Positions 54,816-61,396 of a stretch of 64,000 bases of DNA are shown here, in pieces. The position numbers were made by a program, and so were the translations under genes. The first letter of the stretch is position 1. Every line of letters begins with the position of its first letter. Below the pieces are notes generated by a model. The model searched no databases. It was not told the DNA's origin and saw only the letters and a list, made by a program, of their open reading frames with translations. The DNA comes from GCA-002722245 sp038154685 (GTDB taxonomy: Bacteria > Bacteroidota > Bacteroidia > Flavobacteriales_C > GCA-002722245): NCBI GenBank assembly GCA_038154685.1, contig JAYPYW010000004.1:38825-102824 (forward strand), written 5' to 3'.

Positions 54816-56173
54816 CCCAAAAGGAAAACATATATTTCATAGGAGTTGGTGGTATTGGAATGAGTGCCTTAGCTCGTTATTTTGTGGCGCAAGGAAAACG
54901 TGTTGGAGGGTATGATAAAACCGAAACTACTTTAACTAAAAAGTTAGTGGAGGAAGGCGTTGAAATTCATTACGAAGATGATTTAAGCTTGGTTGATGAT
55001 TCGTTTAAAGACAAGGAAAACACTTTGGTAATTATAACACCAGCCATTCCTAAAAACCATTCTGAATGGAACTACTTCCAAAGTGAAGGTTTTGAGTTGT
55101 TAAAGCGTTCGCAAGTTTTAGGTAGAATCACCGAAGCTAACAGAAGTGTTGGAGTAGCAGGAACCCATGGGAAAACAACAATTTCCAGTATGGTTTCGCA
55201 CATTTTTAAATACTGTAAAGTTCCGTTTACAGCGTTTCTTGGAGGGATTTCTAAAGATTTAGGGAGTAACTATTACCATGATTCAAATAGTGAGATAACT
55301 GTAATTGAGGCCGATGAATATGATCGTTCGTTTTTGCAGTTAAAGCCTTCAATAGCAACGGTTTCTGCGATTGATCCAGATCATTTGGACATCTATGGAA
55401 CAAAGGAAGAAATGCAAAAAACCTTCAAGCAATTTTTGTCGGAAAACCTTATTGAAGGAGGTGTTGGAATCGTGCACAGTTCTTTAACGGATGTACTTGG
55501 GAACAACTATAAAACTTACTCAATAGAGGACGCTTCAGCTGATTATCATGCCGCAAATTTCCGAGTTGAAAATGCTGAGTTTTTAGCCGATTTTAAATGG
55601 GCAGGAGGAGAGTTAAAAGACGTGAAAATCGGTTTGCCTGGAATCCACAATATGGAGAATGCTTTAGTAGCATTTGGAGTTGGAATTGAGAAAGGAATCG
55701 ATCCTCAATTATTAAAAGAAGCCATTGCTAATTATTCAGGAGTTGATCGAAGATTCGACGTGCAAATCAAGTCAGATAAACTGGTTTATATCGACGATTA
55801 TGCACATCATCCGGAAGAGATAACAAAGTTGATTAAATCGGTAAGAAAAATGTACCCAGAACGTAAAGTTTTAGGGATATTTCAACCTCATTTATTTAGC
55901 CGAACTCAGGATTTTGCAGATGGCTTTGCACGAAGTTTAGAGTTGTTGGATGAGCTATTGCTTTTAGACATATATCCAGCGAGAGAATTGCCTATTCCTG
56001 GGGTGGATTCTCAGATGCTTTTAGACTTAATTAACATGAATTCAAAAACGCTTTGTTCAAAAAAAGAGCTTACCTCCCTTATAAGTGCATCGGATTGTGA
56101 CGTAGTTTTAACAATAGGTGCGGGCGATATTGGAGCAGAGGTTGAGAATATAAAAAAGTTCTTGTTAAACTAA
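54812..56173 (+). CDS. murC: UDP-N-acetylmuramate-L-alanine ligase
   Basis: Adds the first stem-peptide residue. The 453 residues contain FIGVGGIGMSALARYF, VAGTHGKTTISSMVSHIFK (P-loop near 110), EADEYDRSFLQLKPSIA, DPDHLDIY and the C-terminal YIDDYAHHPEEITKLI and FQPHLFSRT. It starts at GTG, overlapping murG by 4 nt. Length is typical. Confidence 0.95.
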   Translation: MTQKENIYFIGVGGIGMSALARYFVAQGKRVGGYDKTETTLTKKLVEEGVEIHYEDDLSLVDDSFKDKENTLVIITPAIPKNHSEWNYFQSEGFELLKRSQVLGRITEANRSVGVAGTHGKTTISSMVSHIFKYCKVPFTAFLGGISKDLGSNYYHDSNSEITVIEADEYDRSFLQLKPSIATVSAIDPDHLDIYGTKEEMQKTFKQFLSENLIEGGVGIVHSSLTDVLGNNYKTYSIEDASADYHAANFRVENAEFLADFKWAGGELKDVKIGLPGIHNMENALVAFGVGIEKGIDPQLLKEAIANYSGVDRRFDVQIKSDKLVYIDDYAHHPEEITKLIKSVRKMYPERKVLGIFQPHLFSRTQDFADGFARSLELLDELLLLDIYPARELPIPGVDSQMLLDLINMNSKTLCSKKELTSLISASDCDVVLTIGAGDIGAEVENIKKFLLN

Positions 56174-56192
56174 AGGAAAACAGAAGGTTAGC

Positions 56193-56969
56193 GTGAAGAA
56201 AGGACTGAAGGATATAGTTGGGTTTTTACTGTTTGTTGGCTTTTTTGTTTTGGTATCGTTTGCTAAAAACGAACAAGAAAAAAAATTAGTGAAGAAAGTT
56301 GATGTGTCAATCAACGCCACGAAAGGGGACCCTTTCATGGACGAGGATGATGTAATCAACTTAGTGTATTCACGACAAGATACCTTAGTGGGAAAACCGC
56401 TAGGGAATTTGCATTTAAACGAGGTTGAAAACTTGCTTAGGAAAGAAAGCTCAGTTAAAAATGCAGAAGCATATGTTAAGCATAATGGAGACGTTCATTT
56501 ACAAGTTGAGCTTAAAAAAGTAATCGCAAGAATTAAGCCTGACTCTACGTCGGGATTTTATGTTGATGAAGACGGAGGTACAATGCCATGGTTAACTAAA
56601 TACTCACCAAGAGTTTTAACAGTTACAGGGCATTTAGCAAACTATAATCGTTACCTAAAAGATACTCTTGTACAAGTAGATTTATCTACTCATTCAAAGT
56701 TGGTAAAGGATGTTTATGAGTTTGCTCAATATGTGAACAAGGATTCGTTCTGGCGTTCCCAAATTGGTCAGGTTTACATCAATAAAAAAGGAGATGCTAT
56801 CCTCATTCCATTAATCGGAAATGAGGAATTTGTGTTTGGAGAGTTAACCGATTACAAAAAGAAGCTTGGAAAAATTAAAAGGTATTATAACGAGATTGCT
56901 CCAAAAATGGGGTGGGACAAATACCAGGAAGTGAACGTGAAGTTTGAAAAGCAAATAGTTTGCAAATAA
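56193..56969 (+). CDS. ftsQ: Cell division protein FtsQ
   Basis: A 258-residue bitopic divisome scaffold. It has an N-terminal helix (DIVGFLLFVGFFVLVSFAK, about 5-24), a POTRA-like domain (VDVSINATKGDPFMDEDDVINLV then KPLGNLHLNEVENLLRKESSVKNAEAYVKHNGDVHLQVELKKVIARI) and a C-terminal beta domain. Sequence is divergent, as is usual for Bacteroidota FtsQ, but order before ftsA-ftsZ and topology support the call. It starts at GTG, 19 nt after murC. Confidence 0.88.
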   Translation: MKKGLKDIVGFLLFVGFFVLVSFAKNEQEKKLVKKVDVSINATKGDPFMDEDDVINLVYSRQDTLVGKPLGNLHLNEVENLLRKESSVKNAEAYVKHNGDVHLQVELKKVIARIKPDSTSGFYVDEDGGTMPWLTKYSPRVLTVTGHLANYNRYLKDTLVQVDLSTHSKLVKDVYEFAQYVNKDSFWRSQIGQVYINKKGDAILIPLIGNEEFVFGELTDYKKKLGKIKRYYNEIAPKMGWDKYQEVNVKFEKQIVCK

Positions 56970-56979
56970 AGAGTTAAGA

Positions 56980-58251
56980 ATGAGTACGTCAGATATAGTT
57001 GTTGGATTAGATATAGGTACAACCAAAATTGTGTGTATGGTTGGTCGCCGAAACGAGTTTGGGAAAATCGAAATTCTTGGAATGGGTAAATCCGAGTCGG
57101 TTGGAGTAACTCGTGGAGTAGTATCTAACATCGACAAAACAGTTGATAGCATTAAAACAGCAGTTGCCGAGGCAGAAGCGCAATCGGGAGTTGATATCCG
57201 AGTGGTGAATGTTGGAATTGCTGGTCAGCACATCAAAAGTTTACAACACCGCGGAGAAAGAATTCGTCACTCGTACGAGGATGAAATCGGACAAGTGGAT
57301 GTTGATGGATTAATTGACGACATGTACAAACTGGTAACTTTACCAGGTGAAGAAATTATTCACGTACTTCCACAAGAATATATCGTAGATAACGAGCAAG
57401 GAATTAAAGATCCAATTGGGATGGCAGGTGTTAGGTTAGAAGCTAACTTCCACATCATTACTGGACAAGTAACTGCAGCCAAAAACATTTACAAATGTGT
57501 TGAGAAAGCTGGGCTTCAAGTCGCTGATTTGATTTTAGAACCATTAGCCTCTTCGGAAGCTGTCTTAAGCGATGAGGAAAAAGAAGCAGGTATTGCTTTA
57601 ATCGATATAGGAGGTGGGACAACGGACATTGCAATTTTCCAAGATCAAATTATTCGTCATACAGCAGTTATTCCATTTGGAGGTAACATCGTAACGGAAG
57701 ATATCAAGGAAGGATGCACAATTATTAAGTCGCAAGCAGAGTTATTAAAAGTAAAGTTCGGATCGGCGTTAGCTAACGAAAATCAGGAAAATGAAATCGT
57801 AAGTATTCCAGGTTTAAGAGGAAGAGCTCCAAAGGAGATTTCGGTGAAGAACTTAGCACATATTATCCAGGCAAGATTAGAAGAGATCATCGAGAATGTA
57901 TACTTCGAAATCAAGAACTCTGGATTCGAAAAGAAATTAATCGGAGGTATTGTAGTAACAGGTGGGGGATCTCAGTTGAAGCACATTACTCAGTTAATTG
58001 AATATATGACAGGAATGGATACGCGAATTGGTTATCCAAACGAGCACCTAGCAAGCGGAAATGCTGAGGAAATTACTTCTCCAGTATTCGCTACCGGTGT
58101 TGGACTTGTTATTAAAGGATTGGAGAAAGCTGCTAAACAGCAGAATGCTCAAGTAAATAAAGTAAAAGGACATTCAAGCAAAAGCAAAGGAAACTTCTTT
58201 GATGTGATATTAAAGAAGAGCCGTGAGTTTTTCGAGGATGACTCAGAATAA
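56980..58251 (+). CDS. ftsA: Cell division protein FtsA
   Basis: Actin-like protein that tethers FtsZ to the membrane and activates the divisome. The 423 residues have VVGLDIGTTKIVCMVG (phosphate 1), the 1C domain with LPQEYIVDNEQGIKDPIGM, ALIDIGGGTTDIAIF (phosphate 2), IVVTGGGSQLKHI (adenosine motif) and a C-terminal amphipathic segment (FFDVILKKSREFFEDD) that probably binds membrane. Length is typical. ftsZ starts 26 nt later. Confidence 0.96.
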   Translation: MSTSDIVVGLDIGTTKIVCMVGRRNEFGKIEILGMGKSESVGVTRGVVSNIDKTVDSIKTAVAEAEAQSGVDIRVVNVGIAGQHIKSLQHRGERIRHSYEDEIGQVDVDGLIDDMYKLVTLPGEEIIHVLPQEYIVDNEQGIKDPIGMAGVRLEANFHIITGQVTAAKNIYKCVEKAGLQVADLILEPLASSEAVLSDEEKEAGIALIDIGGGTTDIAIFQDQIIRHTAVIPFGGNIVTEDIKEGCTIIKSQAELLKVKFGSALANENQENEIVSIPGLRGRAPKEISVKNLAHIIQARLEEIIENVYFEIKNSGFEKKLIGGIVVTGGGSQLKHITQLIEYMTGMDTRIGYPNEHLASGNAEEITSPVFATGVGLVIKGLEKAAKQQNAQVNKVKGHSSKSKGNFFDVILKKSREFFEDDSE

Positions 58252-58277
58252 AATTTAGAATAAAACCAACCAATGTT

Positions 58278-60116
58278 ATGATGCAATTTGAAATTGAAAA
58301 ACCAGAAAGCTCTATCATCAAAGTATTTGGTGTTGGAGGTGGTGGATCCAATGCGGTTAACCACATGTACAAGCAAGGTATTAAAGGTGTAGATTTTTAC
58401 ATCTGTAATACTGATGAGCAGTCTCTAGAAATGAGTCCAGTTCCTAACAAAATCCAGTTAGGGTTAAACCTAACAGGAGGAAGAGGAGCAGGATCTATTG
58501 CAGAGGTAGGAAAAAATGCTGCTATCGAGAACATCGATGAAATTAAAGAGATCCTTGAGAAGGATACAAAAATGTTATTCATCACAGCCGGAATGGGAGG
58601 TGGTACTGGTACTGGTGCTGCGCCAATTATTGCTAAAGCGGCTAAGGAATTAGGAATCCTTACTGTAGCAATCGTTACTTACCCATTTGGTTTCGAGGGA
58701 AGAAAAAGATCACACCAAGCAGATGGTGGATTAGAAGAATTAAGAGATTCAGTTGATACTTGTGTAATCATCTGTAACGATAAGTTAAGAGAGATTTACG
58801 GTAACCTTTCTTTATCGGATGCTTTCGCAAAAGCGGATGATATCTTAACTACTGCATCAAAGGGAATTGCAGAAATCATTACAAGAACTGGTTACATCAA
58901 CGTGGATTTCGAAGATGTAAGAACTGTAATGACTGATAGTGGTGTTGCCATCATGGGATCGTCTTTAGCATCTGGAGAAAACAGAGCGTTAAAAGCAGCT
59001 CAAGAAGCATTAGAGTCTCCATTATTAAACGATAACAATATTGAAGGTGCTAACTACATCTTATTAAACATTACTTCAGGAGATAACGAAGTGATGATGG
59101 ATGAGATTTCTCAAATCACTGATTACATCCAGGATGAAGCAGGGTTATCTGCTGATATTATTTGGGGTACAGGTAGAGACGAGGAGTTAGGAGATAACAT
59201 CTCGATTACATTAATCGCTACAGGATTTGAAGCGAACAAAACAATTGGAGGAATCCAAACTGAGAAGAAAAAAGAGAAAGTAGTACATAGTTTAAAAGAA
59301 GATGTAGCTCCTGTAGTTGAGACTAAAGTTGAAACTCCAGCTTCTCCATTAGAACCTCAGTTAAAAACTCCTGAGCAGCCTCAAGTTGAGCAGGTGGTAA
59401 TGGATTTAGATGTTCCAGTTGTTGAGAAGAAAGAAGAGTCTGTACAAGCTTGGGAAGTGAAAACTGAAGAGCCAGTAGTTGAAGCACCAGTTACTGAAGC
59501 TGAAGCTCCAAAGATTGTACATAATTTATACGATGAGGAAGAAGTTGTTACTGAAGTAAAGGAGGATACTTTAGAAGAGGTTTATGAAGAGGAGGTTTAT
59601 GATGAAACTCCAAATCAAGGTCCAACTTTCGATTTCGGAACTGAAGAAGTAGAAGTTGAGCAATTCCAAGCACCAGTTGCTGAAACTCCATCATGGGAAA
59701 CTCCTTCATTTGAAGCTCCTCAAGCAGAAGTTGAAGAGCCAGAAGCTCCTCAAACTTTCGAGCCAACTTTTAACGAAGTTCCAGCTCAACCAACTTACCA
59801 AGCTCCTGCTGAGCCAGCCGCACCTGCACAACCAGAGCAGCAATCAACTTTTGCAGATGAATTAGATGCAGAAGAAAGATTAAAAAGATCACATAAGAGA
59901 TTAAGTCAGTTAAACAACTTAACTTCTAAGTTGAAAAATCCTTCTAACATTAGCGACTTAGAAAATGAGCCAGCTTACATTAGAAGACAAGTGAGATTAG
60001 ATAACGTTCAGCATTCATCTGAAAACAACGTTTCAAGATTCACTTTAGGTGACGACGGAGACAACAACCCAGAAATCCGTTCGAACAATTCATTTTTACA
60101 TGATAACGTTGACTGA
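58278..60116 (+). CDS. ftsZ: Cell division GTPase FtsZ with long acidic/proline linker
   Basis: Tubulin-like GTPase of the Z ring. The first about 325 residues are the conserved core with VFGVGGGGSNAVNHM, the GGGTGTGAAP tubulin signature near residue 105, DDILTTASKGI and NITSGDNEVMMDEI. Residues about 330-530 are a long low-complexity linker rich in Glu, Pro, Val and Ala. The C-terminal tail is basic in part (ERLKRSHKRLSQLNNLTSKLK) and ends SNNSFLHDNVD, typical of Bacteroidota. At 612 residues it is far longer than the 383 of E. coli. Two ATGs are adjacent; the first is used here. It ends the dcw cluster with a terminator. Confidence 0.97.
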   Translation: MMQFEIEKPESSIIKVFGVGGGGSNAVNHMYKQGIKGVDFYICNTDEQSLEMSPVPNKIQLGLNLTGGRGAGSIAEVGKNAAIENIDEIKEILEKDTKMLFITAGMGGGTGTGAAPIIAKAAKELGILTVAIVTYPFGFEGRKRSHQADGGLEELRDSVDTCVIICNDKLREIYGNLSLSDAFAKADDILTTASKGIAEIITRTGYINVDFEDVRTVMTDSGVAIMGSSLASGENRALKAAQEALESPLLNDNNIEGANYILLNITSGDNEVMMDEISQITDYIQDEAGLSADIIWGTGRDEELGDNISITLIATGFEANKTIGGIQTEKKKEKVVHSLKEDVAPVVETKVETPASPLEPQLKTPEQPQVEQVVMDLDVPVVEKKEESVQAWEVKTEEPVVEAPVTEAEAPKIVHNLYDEEEVVTEVKEDTLEEVYEEEVYDETPNQGPTFDFGTEEVEVEQFQAPVAETPSWETPSFEAPQAEVEEPEAPQTFEPTFNEVPAQPTYQAPAEPAAPAQPEQQSTFADELDAEERLKRSHKRLSQLNNLTSKLKNPSNISDLENEPAYIRRQVRLDNVQHSSENNVSRFTLGDDGDNNPEIRSNNSFLHDNVD

Positions 60117-60144
60117 TAGTCAACCACAATCATAACATTTGGTT

Positions 60145-60175
60145 AAGCCCTGATCGAAAGATTGGGGCTTTTTTG
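60145..60175 (+). terminator. Rho-independent terminator of the dcw cluster
   Basis: AAGCCCTGATC (60145-60155), loop GAAA, GATTGGGGCTT (60160-60170), then a T tract. The 11-bp stem includes two G-U pairs. It lies 28 nt after the ftsZ stop codon. Confidence 0.88.
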
Positions 60176-60189
60176 TTTTATGAAAAAAT

Positions 60190-60284
60190 GAGATTGCAAC
60201 GTCGTACCTCCTCGCAATGACGTATTTCTTGTTACTGTATTATTAAGTGTTGGTCATTGCGAAGAGGTACGACGTGGTAATCTC
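60190..60284. repeat. Palindrome with 32-bp arms, GTCATTGCGA...GACGT type
   Basis: Arms at 60190-60221 and 60253-60284 are inverted copies matching at 29 of 32 positions, with a 31-nt loop. The right arm begins GTCATTGCGAAGAGGTACGA, then CGTGGTAATCTC. It is non-coding. From memory, sequences of the form TCATTGCGAGGAG...GACGTGGCAATCTC are found scattered in many phylogenetically distant genomes. A degenerate copy of the 18378 element arm (GGTCTGTGAAAGTCTG) follows at 60307-60334, and a polypyrimidine tract at 60375-60407. Confidence 0.8.
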
Positions 60285-60407
60285 TATTTTTTATAAGTTA
60301 GTAAATGGTCTGTGAAAGTCTGAGTCGTCTGTGGTCGATGAATAAGAACAATACTAACACCCAATTAAGGAATACTTCTCCCTTTTCCCCTCTCCCTTTT
60401 CCCTTCT

Positions 60408-60436
60408 AAAATCTATTTTAGAAAAAAATAGATTTT
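60408..60436 (+). promoter_or_regulatory. 12-bp hairpin ending directly at the ddl start codon
   Basis: AAAATCTATTTT (60408-60419), loop AGAAA, AAAATAGATTTT (60425-60436), then ATG at 60437. The stem is perfect but A/T-only. In an mRNA starting upstream it would hold the translation initiation region in a helix. It could instead serve as a protein-binding palindrome over the promoter. No consensus -7 element was found near it. Confidence 0.45.
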
Positions 60437-61387
60437 ATGAGCTACGTTGCTTTAGTTTATGGTGGATTCTCAGGAGAATCAGAGGTGTCAAAAAAGAGTG
60501 CTAACGAAATTTACAAAGCATTCAATCCATTGGTTGGAAATCCAATTTTAGTAAGGATAGTAGATAAAAACTGGACGGCTGAATTTGAGGGAAAGGAGTA
60601 TCCAATTGATAAAAACGACTTCTCATTCACTACTGAGCAAGGCAAAATAGAATTCAAATCTGTTTTTAATATTATCCACGGAACTCCAGGAGAAGATGGG
60701 AAACTTTCGGGATATTTTGATTTAATAGGTATTCCTTACAACTCATCTGGCGTTTTAACTAGCGCCTTAACCTTCAACAAAAATTGGTGTAATCGTTTCC
60801 TGAGTACATACGGAGTGACAGTTCCAAAATCGGTGGTGTTTTACAAAGGAGAAGACAACTCAAGTTTATACGAGGGACTAACTTATCCGTGTTTTGTAAA
60901 ACCAAACAACGGAGGTTCATCAATAGGTACGCATAAAGTAAACGACCAGTCTGCATTGGAATCAGCATTAAATGATGCCTTCCAACACGATACCGAAGTA
61001 ATTGTAGAAGAATTCATTCAAGGAAGAGAATTCTCGGTAGGTATTATTAAAACCGAAGAAGGTGATCAAGTAATGCCATTAACCGAAATAATTGTTAACT
61101 CAGAATTCTTCGATTACAAACAAAAATACTCCGAAGATGGTGCAACAGAAATCACTCCAGCTGACGTCCCAGCTGATAAAGCTGCAGAGTGTCAAGCTAT
61201 CGTTAAAAAGGTGTTCAAACTTTTAAGACTAAAACGCGTTGCCAGAATAGATTTCATTCTCAAAAACGATCAGTTTTATTTAATAGAAGTAAATACTATC
61301 CCAGGAATGAGCCCTAAAAGTATTCTCCCTCAACAAGCCAACCACGAGGGAATGAGCTTTAGTGATTTGATTGGGAAGTTGGGGTAA
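60437..61387 (+). CDS. ddl: D-alanine-D-alanine ligase
   Basis: Makes the D-Ala-D-Ala end of the peptidoglycan stem peptide. The 316-residue ATP-grasp enzyme has YGGFSGESEVSKKSA, FNIIHGTPGEDGKLSGYFDLIGIPYNSSG, the ATP-grasp lysines in YPCFVKPNNGGSSIGTHKV, EEFIQGREFSVGII, and RIDFILKNDQFYLIEVNTIPGMSPKSILPQQ with the metal-binding Glu and Asn. It is separate from the dcw transcript and converges on the outer-membrane barrel gene. Confidence 0.95.
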   Translation: MSYVALVYGGFSGESEVSKKSANEIYKAFNPLVGNPILVRIVDKNWTAEFEGKEYPIDKNDFSFTTEQGKIEFKSVFNIIHGTPGEDGKLSGYFDLIGIPYNSSGVLTSALTFNKNWCNRFLSTYGVTVPKSVVFYKGEDNSSLYEGLTYPCFVKPNNGGSSIGTHKVNDQSALESALNDAFQHDTEVIVEEFIQGREFSVGIIKTEEGDQVMPLTEIIVNSEFFDYKQKYSEDGATEITPADVPADKAAECQAIVKKVFKLLRLKRVARIDFILKNDQFYLIEVNTIPGMSPKSILPQQANHEGMSFSDLIGKLG

Positions 61388-61396
61388 AAAACAAAA

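Noticed and set aside
59548..59865. Alternate-frame ORFs in the ftsZ linker
   Set aside because: They arise from the repetitive GAA/CCA/GTT-rich coding sequence of the linker and are low-complexity Leu/Lys runs.
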